Notes: a model not told the origin generated them from the sequence alone. A stretch of 64,000 bases of DNA from Serratia surfactantfaciens (GCF_001642805.2 NZ_CP016948.1:992001-1056000); one strand, 5' to 3'; counted from the first letter of the stretch, positions 15,466-24,113 are shown. A program made the numbers and translations.

Positions 15466-16290
15466 ATGAAAAAGGTAGCCATTATTGGCCTGGGTTGGTT
15501 GGGCATGCCGCTGGCGTTGTCGCTGATGGGCCGCGGGTACGATGTGGTCGGCAGCAAAACCACGCCGGACGGCGTCGAGGCCGCGCGCATGAGCGGTATC
15601 GAATGTTATCAGTTGGAGCTGACGCCGGAGTTGGTCTGCGATGCGGACGATCTGGAATCGCTGTTGCGCGTGGATGCGCTGGTGGTGACGCTGCCCGCGC
15701 GCCGCACCGTCGAAGGCAGCGAGAACTATTTCAATGCGGTGCGCATGCTGGTGGACAGCGCGATGGCCTTCGGCGTGCCGCGGGTAATCTTCACCAGTTC
15801 CACCTCGGTATACGGCGAAACGGCCGGCACGCTGCGCGAAGAGTCGCCGCTGCGGCCGGTCTCGCCGTCGGGCCGGGTCTTGGCCGAATTGGAACGTTGG
15901 CTGCATGAGTTGCCGAACACCTCGGTGGACATTCTGCGGCTGGCGGGGCTGGTGGGCGCCGATCGTCACCCCGGCCGCTTCCTGGCGGGCAAACTCGACG
16001 TGAAGGGCGGTTCGCAGGGGGTGAATCTGGTGCATCAGGACGACGTGATCGCCGCTATCCAACTGCTGCTGAAGCTGCCGAAAGGCGGCCATGTGTACAA
16101 CCTGTGCGCACCGCGTCATCCGGCCAAACGCGAGTTCTATCCGGCGCTGGCCGAGCAGCTGCACCTGGAGCCGCCGCAATTCGCCGATGAAGCGGAGCAG
16201 GATGAGCGGCTGGTGGACGGCAATCGCATCTGCAATGAGCTGGGCTTCGAGTACCAGTATCCCGACCCGGCGCGCATGCCGGTCAGTTAA
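15466..16290 (+). CDS. yeeZ: SDR-family NAD(P)-binding oxidoreductase YeeZ
   Basis: Extended SDR / epimerase-like protein, 274 residues, matching E. coli YeeZ through much of its length (KKVAIIGLGWLGMPLALSL, TSSTSVYGETAGT, LRLAGLVGADRHPGRF, CNELGFEYQYPDP). The Rossmann GxGxxG is at residues 8-13. The substrate is not established in the family. As in E. coli it lies next to, and divergent from, the his operon, sharing the 15.24-15.46 kb promoter region. Its stop overlaps the stop of the convergent LysR gene by four bases. Confidence 0.93.
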   Translation: MKKVAIIGLGWLGMPLALSLMGRGYDVVGSKTTPDGVEAARMSGIECYQLELTPELVCDADDLESLLRVDALVVTLPARRTVEGSENYFNAVRMLVDSAMAFGVPRVIFTSSTSVYGETAGTLREESPLRPVSPSGRVLAELERWLHELPNTSVDILRLAGLVGADRHPGRFLAGKLDVKGGSQGVNLVHQDDVIAAIQLLLKLPKGGHVYNLCAPRHPAKREFYPALAEQLHLEPPQFADEAEQDERLVDGNRICNELGFEYQYPDPARMPVS

Positions 16291-17210
16291 ACGTCATCAT
16301 GCCCCGCAAATGCGGGGTTTTTTTCGCCAGCGCGCACCAAATCCTCCAGCAGCGCGTTCAGCGCCTCGTCGGGCTCGACGGGGCGGCTGACCAGGCTGAG
16401 TACGGCGCGGTATGAGAGCGCCGCGCCGCCCAGCTGCCGCAGCAGGCCTTGTTCCACCCAGCGCGCCGCGTAGTGGGTGGGCAGATAGCCAAGACAGGTG
16501 CCGCTCAACACCAGATGGGCTACGCTCTCCATATGATGAGCCACCGCAGCCAGGTGGGGCGGCGCGATCGGGCATAACTGCTGCGCCAGCAGGTAGCCAC
16601 GCTTAACCCAGCGCGCGTTTTCGATCTGCTCGCGTTCGGGGGTTTCCACTGCGAACAGCGGGTGATCCGCGCTGCAATAGATCGCCTGCGTCTCCTCCAG
16701 CCACGGCTGATAGCGCAGCGCCTCCAACTGCTGACCGAAGTAGCCGATGCCCAGATCGAGCTGCCGGTGCAGCAGCCCCTGTTCAATCTCGCTCGGTGAA
16801 CAGATGCGGCACTGCAGCTGCACGTCCTGATGCCGGCGTTGAAAGTGTTTGATGGCCTGGCTGAACGGATTGCCCGGTAGCGAGACCAGATTATCTACCA
16901 GCCCAATCTGCAGATCGCCGGTCAGCAGGCCGTTCAGCGACTGGCTGACCCGGGTGAAGTCGCGGGCGGCGTTGAACAACGAGCGGCAGGCGATCAGCAT
17001 GCGTTCACCCTTGGGCGTCAGCCGGAAGCCGGAGCGGCCGCGCTGGCACAGGCGAAAACCCAGCCGGGTTTCCAACGAAGCCAGGTGAGTGCTGATGGTG
17101 GACTGATTCATCATCAACGTTTCCTGCGCGGCGCTGACGCCCTGGGATTCCGCCACCGCAACAAACACCCGCAGCAGTTTCAGATCGATATCGCTTAGGT
17201 TGGTGAGCAT
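16287..17210 (-). CDS. LysR-family transcriptional regulator
   Basis: DNA-binding regulator of 307 residues. The N-terminal winged helix-turn-helix (about 5-65) reads DLKLLRVFVAVAESQGVSAAQ with the recognition helix around NQSTISTHLASLETRLG. The C-terminal effector domain (about 95-300) is of the periplasmic-binding-protein type. It is not E. coli YeeY. It is transcribed away from a ureohydrolase / symporter / amidase operon, so it probably controls that operon and its own gene from the 17.21-17.46 kb gap, where a T-N11-A dyad is present. The effector may be a guanidino compound (inference). Confidence 0.9.
   Translation of the reverse strand: MLTNLSDIDLKLLRVFVAVAESQGVSAAQETLMMNQSTISTHLASLETRLGFRLCQRGRSGFRLTPKGERMLIACRSLFNAARDFTRVSQSLNGLLTGDLQIGLVDNLVSLPGNPFSQAIKHFQRRHQDVQLQCRICSPSEIEQGLLHRQLDLGIGYFGQQLEALRYQPWLEETQAIYCSADHPLFAVETPEREQIENARWVKRGYLLAQQLCPIAPPHLAAVAHHMESVAHLVLSGTCLGYLPTHYAARWVEQGLLRQLGGAALSYRAVLSLVSRPVEPDEALNALLEDLVRAGEKNPAFAGHDDV
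16302..16324 (+). terminator. yeeZ terminator lying inside the convergent LysR gene
   Basis: CCCCGC, loop AAAT, GCGGGG and then seven T on the plus strand. It falls wholly within the last codons of the minus-strand LysR gene. Confidence 0.85.
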
Positions 17211-17338
17211 CTGCCCCTCCGCAGAGCATCGGCCGGTTAACTCATTTTTAACATTGCGAAAATGGGTACGGCGCTGAAGATATGGCCTTCCTTATGGCAT
17301 GAAGTTGAAATAAAAATCAATACTTCAATAGGTTAGTT

Positions 17339-17357
17339 ACATCGCGTTTTTCGATGT
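17339..17357. promoter_or_regulatory. LysR-type operator candidate
   Basis: Inverted repeat ACATCG-N7-CGATGT, containing the LysR-type T-N11-A core (T17342, A17354), in the divergent gap about 100 bases before the ureohydrolase start. Confidence 0.5.
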
Positions 17358-17399
17358 TTACATGCAAAAGCGGGAATGGTAGTCGAGGCGGCCAACGGG

Positions 17400-17445
17400 G
17401 TAGTCTGCGAATGTTGCTTAAATGTTTCAATCTATCGCAGACTAC
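17400..17445 (+). promoter_or_regulatory. Perfect 11-bp inverted repeat before the ureohydrolase ribosome site
   Basis: GTAGTCTGCGA (17400-17410) and TCGCAGACTAC (17435-17445), separated by 24 bases and ending four bases before the AAGGA ribosome-binding site (17449-17453). It may be an operator or a leader stem-loop. Confidence 0.5.
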
Positions 17446-17459
17446 GACAAGGAAACGCC

Positions 17460-18392
17460 ATGCTGAACCAACCCCAAAGCGGCAACGACATGCCGCGCTT
17501 TGCCGGTATCCCCACCATGATGCGCCTGCCCGCCGCCGAACAGGCGCGCGGTCTGAACGCCGCCTTTGTCGGCATTCCGCTGGATATCGGCACCTCCAAC
17601 CGCAGCGGTACCCGCTATGGCCCGCGCCAGATCCGCCAGGAGTCGGTAATGATCCGCCCCTACAACATGGGCACTGGCTCCGCCCCGTTCGAACGGCTGC
17701 AGGTGGCCGATCTGGGGGATGTCGCCATCAACCCCTACAGCCTGGCGGACAGCGTGCAGCGCATCGAGGCGGCTTATCACGAGATCCTGGCGCACGGTTG
17801 CACGCCGTTGACGCTCGGCGGCGATCACACCCTGACGCTGCCGGTGCTGCGCGCCATTGCTCGTCGGCATGGCCCGGTGGGGCTGATCCACGTCGATGCG
17901 CATTCCGACACCAACGAGGAGATGTTCGGCGAGCGGCTGGCGCACGGCACCACCTTCCGCCGCGCGTTTGAGGAAGGACTCTTGGCGCCGGAAAAGGTGG
18001 TGCAGATCGGTCTGCGCGGCAGCGGCTATGCGGCCGACGACTTCGACTGGTCGCGTCGCCAGGGCTTCCGCGTCGTGCCGGCCGAAGCCTGTTGGCACCG
18101 GTCGCTGACGCCGCTGATGGCCGAGATCCGCGAACAGATGGGCGACGCGCCGGTTTACCTCAGCTTCGATATCGACGGGCTGGATCCGGCCTTTGCACCG
18201 GGCACCGGCACGCCGGAGGTCGGCGGGCTGTCGGTCTGGCAGGGGCTGGAGATCGTGCGCGGCTGCCATGGGCTGAACCTGATCGGCGGCGATGTCGTGG
18301 AGGTGTCGCCGCCTTACGATCGCTCCGGCAACACCGCGCTGCTGGCGGCCAACCTGCTGTTTGAAATGCTGTGCGTGCTGCCGGTCCGCTGA
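17460..18392 (+). CDS. Ureohydrolase (agmatinase / guanidinobutyrase family)
   Basis: Binuclear manganese hydrolase that releases urea from a guanidino compound. The start is ATG 17460, with AAGGA six bases upstream; 310 residues. Metal ligands are all present: H123 (GGDHT), D146/H148/D150 (HVDAHSD), D237/D239 (SFDIDGLDP). The family includes agmatinase (SpeB), guanidinobutyrase (GbuA), guanidinopropionase (GpuA) and guanidine hydrolases; sequence alone does not separate them. A LysR regulator, a sodium symporter and a nitrilase-family amidase nearby favour a catabolic guanidinobutyrate-type role over polyamine synthesis (inference). Confidence 0.9.
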   Translation: MLNQPQSGNDMPRFAGIPTMMRLPAAEQARGLNAAFVGIPLDIGTSNRSGTRYGPRQIRQESVMIRPYNMGTGSAPFERLQVADLGDVAINPYSLADSVQRIEAAYHEILAHGCTPLTLGGDHTLTLPVLRAIARRHGPVGLIHVDAHSDTNEEMFGERLAHGTTFRRAFEEGLLAPEKVVQIGLRGSGYAADDFDWSRRQGFRVVPAEACWHRSLTPLMAEIREQMGDAPVYLSFDIDGLDPAFAPGTGTPEVGGLSVWQGLEIVRGCHGLNLIGGDVVEVSPPYDRSGNTALLAANLLFEMLCVLPVR

Positions 18393-18469
18393 GGCCGGCG
18401 CACTGACCCTACCGGCGGAGCGGTTGCGTCGGGCCCCCTGATAACAATAACAACGGTGTGGAGGTACCC

Positions 18470-19855
18470 ATGAATCTCGATCTGCTGGTTGTGGTGTTTT
18501 ACTTTCTGGTGATAGGCGCGGTGGGGTGGATGGGCATTCGCCGCGCCAATTCCAAAGAGGCGTATCTGGTCGCCGGGCGCAACCTGGGGCCAGGACTGTA
18601 TCTGGGCACGCTGTCGGCGGTGGTGCTCGGCGGCGCGTCGACCATCGGCAGCGTCAAACTCGGCTACACCTACGGCATCTCCGGCGTCTGGCTGTGCGGC
18701 GCGCTCGGGCTGGGCATCGTGGTGCTGAGCCTGGTGCTGGCCAAGCCGCTGCTCAAGCTGAAGCTATATACCGTCAGCCAGGTGCTGTCGCGGCGCTATC
18801 ATCCGGCGGCGCGCGTCACCAGCGGCGCGATCATGCTGGCCTATGACCTGATGGTGGCGGTGACTTCGATCATCGCCATCGGCAGCGTGATGCAGGTGAT
18901 GTTCGGCCTGTCGTTCGCCGCGTCGATTCTGCTCGGCGGCGGGCTGGTGGTGCTGTATTCGACGCTGGGCGGTATGTGGTCGCTGACGCTGACCGACATC
19001 ATTCAGTTCATCATCATGACCGTCGGCATGATGCTGGTGCTGATGCCGATGAGCATCGTCAAGGCCGGCGGCTGGGAAGCGTTCGCCAGCCAACTGCCCG
19101 CCGGTTACTACCAGCTGTCGTCGATCGGGCTGGACACCATTCTGGTGTTCTTCCTGATCTACTTCTTCGGTATTCTGATCGGCCAGGACATCTGGCAGCG
19201 GGTGTTCACCGCCCGCAGCGCCAACGTGGCGCGCTTCGCCGGGCTGGGGGCGGGCGTCTACTGCGTGCTGTACGGCGTGACCGGCGCGCTGATCGGCATG
19301 GCCGGCAAGATCGTGCTGCCGTCGCTCAGCAATACCGATGGCGCCTTTGCCGCCATCGCGCAAGCGGTGTTGCCGGTCGGCGTCAGCGGGCTGGTGGCCG
19401 CGGCGGCACTGGCGGCGCTGATGTCCACCGCCAGCGCCTGCCTGCTGGCGTCCTCCACCATCGCGCTGGAAGACGTGCTGCCGACCATTCGCCGCAAACC
19501 GTCCGGCGGGCTGGCCGCCGGGCGCTTTACCACGCTTTTCATGGGTGCGGTCATGCTGGGGCTGGCGTTTGTGGTGCGCGACGTGCTGGCGGCGCTGACG
19601 CTGGCTTATAACCTGCTGGTGGGCGGCATGCTGATCCCGCTGGTGGGGGCGATCTTCTGGCCGCGTGCCACCAGCGTCGGCGCCATCGCCAGCATGCTGA
19701 CCGGCAGCCTGTGCGTGGTGGGGCTGATGGTCTGGCACGGCATCGACGCCAACAGCCCGATCTACGGCGGCCTGTTGGGCGGCGGCGTCGCCTTCGTGCT
19801 GGGCAGCCTGCTGAGCCGCCCTGCGCCGCAGCTGCAGGCTCAAACTGAACGCTGA
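18470..19855 (+). CDS. Sodium:solute symporter (SSF family)
   Basis: Membrane symporter of 461 residues with about 12-13 hydrophobic helices and the SSF fold (MGIRRANSKEAYLVAGRNLGPG, LYSTLGGMWSLTLTDIIQF, FGILIGQDIWQRVFTARS). The start is ATG 18470 with GGAGG six bases upstream; GTG 18458 in frame is less likely because it overlaps that ribosome site. It lies between the ureohydrolase and the amidase, so it probably imports their substrate with sodium. Similar pairings of SSF carriers with guanidino hydrolases are known in pseudomonads (gpuPA). The substrate is inferred. Confidence 0.9.
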   Translation: MNLDLLVVVFYFLVIGAVGWMGIRRANSKEAYLVAGRNLGPGLYLGTLSAVVLGGASTIGSVKLGYTYGISGVWLCGALGLGIVVLSLVLAKPLLKLKLYTVSQVLSRRYHPAARVTSGAIMLAYDLMVAVTSIIAIGSVMQVMFGLSFAASILLGGGLVVLYSTLGGMWSLTLTDIIQFIIMTVGMMLVLMPMSIVKAGGWEAFASQLPAGYYQLSSIGLDTILVFFLIYFFGILIGQDIWQRVFTARSANVARFAGLGAGVYCVLYGVTGALIGMAGKIVLPSLSNTDGAFAAIAQAVLPVGVSGLVAAAALAALMSTASACLLASSTIALEDVLPTIRRKPSGGLAAGRFTTLFMGAVMLGLAFVVRDVLAALTLAYNLLVGGMLIPLVGAIFWPRATSVGAIASMLTGSLCVVGLMVWHGIDANSPIYGGLLGGGVAFVLGSLLSRPAPQLQAQTER

Positions 19856-19904
19856 GGCGCGATCCGGGCTTTTATCACGGCGCCTTTACTGATTTACTGA
19901 GGAG

Positions 19905-19924
19905 CAGGGCGCATCGCCGCCCTG
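19905..19924 (+). other. Intercistronic hairpin
   Basis: CAGGGCG, loop CATCGC, CGCCCTG, between the symporter and amidase genes (104-base gap). There is no U-tract, so it is probably not a terminator. Confidence 0.5.
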
Positions 19925-19959
19925 TCGGTTTAACGGTGAGGGTAAGGAGAAAGTGAGTC

Positions 19960-20769
19960 ATGGGTAAAATCAGCGTCGCATGCTGCCAGTTAGCGCTGCG
20001 GGTAGGGGAAGCGGAGCATAATCGGGCGCTGTCTGCTCAGGCTATCCGTCATGCGGCGCAGCGCGGCGCCAACGTCATCGTGCTGCCGGAGCTGGTGAAC
20101 AGCGGTTATGTGTTTCGCGATAAGGCGGAGGCGCTGACGTTGGCCGAGGCCGACGACGGGCCAAGCGTCAGCTTGTGGGTTGCCCTGGCGTGCGAATGGG
20201 ATGTGGCGATCGTCGCCGGTTTCTGCGAGCGGCTGCCCGATGGCGGGGTGGCCAACAGCGCGGCGTTGATCGATGCGCAAGGCGTGAGGGCGATTTATCG
20301 CAAGGTTCACCTGTGGCATGAGGAGAGCACGATCTTTACCCCCGGCGATCGGCCGCCGCCGGTCGTCGAGACGCGCTTTGGCCGGTTGGCGGTGATGATC
20401 TGCTACGATCTTGAATTCCCTGAGTGGGTGCGGCTGCCGGCGCTGGCCGGTGCTCAGCTGCTGTGCGCACCGGTCAACTGGCCGCTGGCGCCGTGCCCAC
20501 AGGGCGAACGGCCGGCGGAGATGGTGAAGGCGCAGGCCAACGCCGCCGTCAATCGGCTGTTCATCGCGGTGTGCGATCGCTGCGAAACGGAACGCGGCGT
20601 CGAGTGGATCGGCGGCTCGGCGATCGTCGACGCCGACGGTTACCCGTTGACGCAGAGCCTGGCTGGCGAAGGCATGGTGCTGGCGGAAATGGATATCAGT
20701 ACGGCTGATGACAAGCGCATCGGCCGCTACAATCATGTGCATTGCGATCGGCGGCCGCTACTGTATTGA
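19960..20769 (+). CDS. Nitrilase-superfamily amidohydrolase
   Basis: Carbon-nitrogen hydrolase of 269 residues with the Glu-Lys-Cys triad: E44 (LPELVNSGY), K115 (YRKVHLW), C148 (MICYDLEFPEWVR). It resembles 5-aminopentanamidase and N-carbamoylputrescine amidase, so the likely substrate is a linear amide with a cationic end. With the ureohydrolase upstream, 4-guanidinobutyramide to 4-guanidinobutyrate is an attractive reaction, the step after arginine 2-monooxygenase in streptomycetes (inference). No monooxygenase is in the window. It is the last gene of the operon, closed by a terminator. Confidence 0.87.
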   Translation: MGKISVACCQLALRVGEAEHNRALSAQAIRHAAQRGANVIVLPELVNSGYVFRDKAEALTLAEADDGPSVSLWVALACEWDVAIVAGFCERLPDGGVANSAALIDAQGVRAIYRKVHLWHEESTIFTPGDRPPPVVETRFGRLAVMICYDLEFPEWVRLPALAGAQLLCAPVNWPLAPCPQGERPAEMVKAQANAAVNRLFIAVCDRCETERGVEWIGGSAIVDADGYPLTQSLAGEGMVLAEMDISTADDKRIGRYNHVHCDRRPLLY

Positions 20770-20772
20770 AGC

Positions 20773-20802
20773 GGCGGGGCGGGCTGCCCCGCCGAGGTTT
20801 TT
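20773..20802 (+). terminator. Terminator after amidase gene
   Basis: GGCGGGGC, loop GGGCT, GCCCCGCC, then GAGGTTTTT. It begins just after the stop and precedes the convergent CorA-family gene. Confidence 0.75.
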
Positions 20803-20832
20803 GGCCGACGGGAACCGCCGCTGTTTTGGCGC

Positions 20833-21828
20833 TTACAGCCAGCCTGATTTCTTCAGCTTCTGATACAGGAAAATGCAGCCGACGGCGGTCACTCCCAGCG
20901 TGGCGTGATAGGCCCACGGGAATTTCAGTTCCGGCATGTCGGCGAAGTTCATCCCGTACAGGCTGAAGATCACCGTCGGGATAGCCAAAATCGCCCCCCA
21001 GCCCGCCAGCCGTTTCACCACTTCGTTCTGTTTGACCGTCACCAGCGCCAGATTGACGTGCATGGCGTTGGTCAGCATTTCGCGCATGTCGTCGATGTTG
21101 CTGACCACCTGATGCGCATGATCCTGCACGTCGCGCACGTAGGCGCGCAGCTCTTTCGGGATCACTTCTTCGTGCAGACGGATCAGCTGGTTGCAGATTT
21201 CATCCATCGGCAGCGCGGCGTTGCGCAGCGCCAGCAGGTGGCGGCGCAGAGTATAGACGTTCTCAATCGCCGCCTGATCGAACTCCGACTGGAACATGTT
21301 GGCTTCGATGTTCTCGATGGTGCTCTCGAAGCGCGCCACCACACTGCGGTAGTTATCCACCACGAAGTCCAGCACCGAATAAAGCGCGAAGCCCGGCCCG
21401 CGGCACATCTGCTTGTGATTCTCTTCCGCCTTGGCGCGGATCGGCGCATAGCTGGGCGAAGCGCCGTGGCGCACCGTCACCAGAAAGTTTTTGCCGACGA
21501 AGAAGTGCGTCTCGCCGTATTCGATTTCGTCGTTCTCGCCCCATTGCGCGGTTTTCACCACGATGAACAGCGAGTCGCCATAGGTCTCCAGCTTCGGCCG
21601 CTGGTGTGCGCACAGCGCGTCTTCGATCGCCAGGTCATGCAGCCCGAACTCTTCCTGCACCTTGCGCATAAACGCCGGCTCCGGCTGCCGGAGCCCCAGC
21701 CAGATGAAAGTGTCCGGTTGTTTGACCACCTCGCTGATATCGTCGATGGTCACTTCGCCCAGCCGTTGGCCGGCTTTGTACGCCACGCAGTTCACCACCA
21801 TGCTTTTGCTGTCCATCGGTCCGTCCAT
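20833..21828 (-). CDS. CorA-family magnesium/cobalt channel
   Basis: Pentameric divalent-cation channel subunit of 331 residues. A long cytoplasmic domain precedes two C-terminal membrane helices; the selectivity motif YGMNF ends the first (about residues 297-301), and a basic tail KLKKSGWL follows the second. The protein differs from E. coli CorA at the N-terminus and is best taken as a CorA paralogue, so cation specificity (Mg, Co, Ni or Zn) is open. The ATG overlaps the upstream acetyltransferase stop (TAATG), so the two genes are translationally coupled. Confidence 0.9.
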   Translation of the reverse strand: MDGPMDSKSMVVNCVAYKAGQRLGEVTIDDISEVVKQPDTFIWLGLRQPEPAFMRKVQEEFGLHDLAIEDALCAHQRPKLETYGDSLFIVVKTAQWGENDEIEYGETHFFVGKNFLVTVRHGASPSYAPIRAKAEENHKQMCRGPGFALYSVLDFVVDNYRSVVARFESTIENIEANMFQSEFDQAAIENVYTLRRHLLALRNAALPMDEICNQLIRLHEEVIPKELRAYVRDVQDHAHQVVSNIDDMREMLTNAMHVNLALVTVKQNEVVKRLAGWGAILAIPTVIFSLYGMNFADMPELKFPWAYHATLGVTAVGCIFLYQKLKKSGWL

Positions 21829-22247
21829 TAATCAGTCAGGGTTTTGGTGAGAAAATAGCACTCATGTTCCACCGGATAATCTTTCAACGTCATTTGCAGT
21901 TGATAGCCGAGCTTTTCGTAAAACGGTCGTGCCTGGAAGCTGAAGGTGTCCAGACGGGCGTAGCGGCAGCCGCGCGCCTGCGCCTCTTGTTCGGCAGCGC
22001 GCATCAATCGGCCGCCGAGGCCGCTGCCGCGTTGGGAGTCCGCCACCCACAGCCACTCGACGCTCAGCCAGTTGCCCCAGGTTTCGGCGGTCAGCCCGCC
22101 GATCACCGTGCCGGACTCGTCGCGCGCATAGACGCTGAGCGGCTTGCGGTGACGGGCATCGATATGCGGCAGGTTGTAAGCGCGCAGGCCTTGCCTGATC
22201 GCATCAAGGGTTTGTTCGTCGATCGCGTCGGTAACGGTAATGTCCAT
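21828..22247 (-). CDS. GNAT-family N-acetyltransferase
   Basis: Acetyl-CoA-dependent acetyltransferase of 139 residues. The start is the ATG of MDITVTDAIDEQ, with AGGAGG closely upstream; an open extension of 17 codons has no support. The acetyl-CoA loop motif is in QRGSGLGGRLMRAAEQEA (R/Q-x-x-G-x-G/A), followed by LDTFSFQARPFYEKLGYQ. The acceptor is unknown; small molecules or peptide amines are typical. Coupled to the CorA-family gene, though a functional link is not obvious. Confidence 0.85.
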   Translation of the reverse strand: MDITVTDAIDEQTLDAIRQGLRAYNLPHIDARHRKPLSVYARDESGTVIGGLTAETWGNWLSVEWLWVADSQRGSGLGGRLMRAAEQEAQARGCRYARLDTFSFQARPFYEKLGYQLQMTLKDYPVEHECYFLTKTLTD

Positions 22248-22378
22248 TTTTCCTCCTGGGTGATGCGTTAACTTAAGCACACTACGGCTAAAAGGCAACC
22301 TGTTGAAATGTAATGTAAACGACCATTCCGACTGGGTGAGCTACACTAAACGGGTCATTTTATCCTCAGGAGGACGCC

Positions 22379-23479
22379 ATGCCCCGATTGACTCTGCTGG
22401 CCGGGTTGCTGCTGTGCAGCGGCCTGCTGCACGCCGCGCCGACGGTCAGCCAACTGCAGGACGGCCTGGAACATCCGTGGTCGCTGGCCTTTTTGCCGGC
22501 GGAGCAAGGCCTGCTTATCACCGAACGGCCCGGCCGGCTGCGGCTGTGGCAGCAGGGCAAGGGCCTGTCGCCGCCGATCGCCGGTGTGCCGCAGGTCTAC
22601 GCCGAGGGGCAGGGCGGCCTGCTGGAAGTGTTGCCGGCCCCCGACTTCAGCGCCAGTCGCCGGGTATATCTCAGCTTCGCCGAACCGGGCGAGGGCGGCA
22701 AAGCCGGTACGGCGGTCGGCTATGGCCGCCTGAGCGACGATGGCCGGCGGCTGGAAAACTTTAAGGTGATCTTCCGTCAGCAGCCCAAGCTGTCGGTCGG
22801 CAATCATTTTGGCGGCAAGCTGGCGTTCGACAGGCAGGGCTATCTGTTCATCGCGCTGGGTGAAAACAACCAGCGGCCGACGGCGCAGGAGACCGACAAA
22901 CTGCAGGGCAAACTGGTGCGGCTGACCGCCGAAGGTGCGGTACCGCCGGATAACCCCTGGGTCGGCCAGGCCGGCAAACGGCCGGAGGTTTGGTCTTACG
23001 GCCACCGCAATCCGCAAGGGCTGGCGTTGAACCCGTGGAGCGGCGCGATCTGGGAACATGAGCACGGCCCGCGCGGCGGCGATGAGCTCAATATCCCGCT
23101 GCCGGGTAAAAACTATGGCTGGCCGCTGGCCACCTACGGCATCAACTATTCCGGCCAACCGATACCGGAGGCCAAAGGGGAACGGGTGCCCGGCACCGAA
23201 CAACCGCTGCACTACTGGCGAGTCTCGCCCGGCCTCAGCGGCATGGCGTTTTATGACGGCCAACGCTTCCCCGCCTGGCGGCACTCGCTGTTCATCGGCG
23301 CGCTGGCGCAAAAGGAACTGATTCGCCTGACGCTGGAGAGCGACAAGGTGGTGGCGGAAGAGCGGCTGTTGGGCGATCGCGGCGAACGCATCCGCGAGGT
23401 GCGCAGCGGGCCGGATGGCTACCTGTATCTGCTGACGGACGAACGGAACGGCAAGCTGCTGAAGGTCGGGGCGTCGTAG
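22379..23479 (+). CDS. yliI: PQQ-dependent aldose sugar dehydrogenase (YliI-like)
   Basis: Periplasmic soluble glucose-dehydrogenase-fold enzyme, a six-bladed beta propeller that oxidises aldoses with PQQ. The 366 residues carry a signal peptide (about 1-19, ending HAA) and strong similarity to E. coli YliI/Asd: EHPWSLAFLPAEQGLLITERPG, the catalytic His region VGNHFGGKLAFD, YGHRNPQGLALNP and GGDELNIPLPGKNYGWP. Preceded by AGGAGG. As in E. coli its neighbour is a GST gene. It needs PQQ, whose synthesis genes are not in the window. Confidence 0.93.
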   Translation: MPRLTLLAGLLLCSGLLHAAPTVSQLQDGLEHPWSLAFLPAEQGLLITERPGRLRLWQQGKGLSPPIAGVPQVYAEGQGGLLEVLPAPDFSASRRVYLSFAEPGEGGKAGTAVGYGRLSDDGRRLENFKVIFRQQPKLSVGNHFGGKLAFDRQGYLFIALGENNQRPTAQETDKLQGKLVRLTAEGAVPPDNPWVGQAGKRPEVWSYGHRNPQGLALNPWSGAIWEHEHGPRGGDELNIPLPGKNYGWPLATYGINYSGQPIPEAKGERVPGTEQPLHYWRVSPGLSGMAFYDGQRFPAWRHSLFIGALAQKELIRLTLESDKVVAEERLLGDRGERIREVRSGPDGYLYLLTDERNGKLLKVGAS

Positions 23480-23492
23480 CGCCCCGCATCGA

Positions 23493-24113
23493 TTAGGTGA
23501 GCGCGCTCATTACGCCGCGCTGGTAGGCTGGGCGAGCGCGCAGCTGCTGATACCAGCGCTCCATGTTCGGCCGTGAGCGACGGGCGATCGGCATTTCGAA
23601 CCAGGCGTAGGCGAAGCTGCCGAGCGGAATATCGCCGAAGCCGAACGCTTCGCCGGAGAGGTAGGGCTGGCGCGCCAGCGTCTGTTCGATGACGTCGAAG
23701 TGTTTTTCCAGCGTGGCGATCGCCGCATCGATTTTCGCCATGTCGCGCAGCTCGGGCGCGGTACGCACCAGGCCCCAAAAGACGATGGTGAAGGCCGGGA
23801 CGATGGTTGAGGTGGTCCAGTCCATCCATTTCTCGGCGGCGGCGCGCGCCTGCAGATCCTGCGGATAGAACGTCGCATCGCCGAATTTCGCCGCCAGGTA
23901 GCGCACGATGGTGTTGGATTCCCACAGTACGAAGTCATCGTCCTGCAGCAGCGGCACCAGGCCGTTCGGGTTCAGCGCGCGGTAGCTCTCTTCGTTTACC
24001 TTGCCGAACGCGCCGCCGGCGTTGATGTGGGTGAAGTTCAGCTCCAGTTCGGCGGCGCACCACAGCACCTTCCTGACGTTGTTCGAATTCTCACGACCCC
24101 AAATGGTCAGCAT
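23493..24113 (-). CDS. Glutathione S-transferase
   Basis: Cytosolic GST-fold protein of 206 residues. The N-terminal thioredoxin-like domain (about 1-80) has WGRENSNNVRKVLW at the active-site loop and LVPLLQDDDFVLWESNTIVRYL with the cis-Pro and the glutathione-binding ES pair. The C-terminal helical domain ends RPAYQRGVM. It aligns along its length with E. coli GstB (YliJ), which also neighbours yliI, so it is probably the orthologue. The in vivo substrate is unknown. Convergent with the sugar dehydrogenase gene. Confidence 0.9.
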   Translation of the reverse strand: MLTIWGRENSNNVRKVLWCAAELELNFTHINAGGAFGKVNEESYRALNPNGLVPLLQDDDFVLWESNTIVRYLAAKFGDATFYPQDLQARAAAEKWMDWTTSTIVPAFTIVFWGLVRTAPELRDMAKIDAAIATLEKHFDVIEQTLARQPYLSGEAFGFGDIPLGSFAYAWFEMPIARRSRPNMERWYQQLRARPAYQRGVMSALT

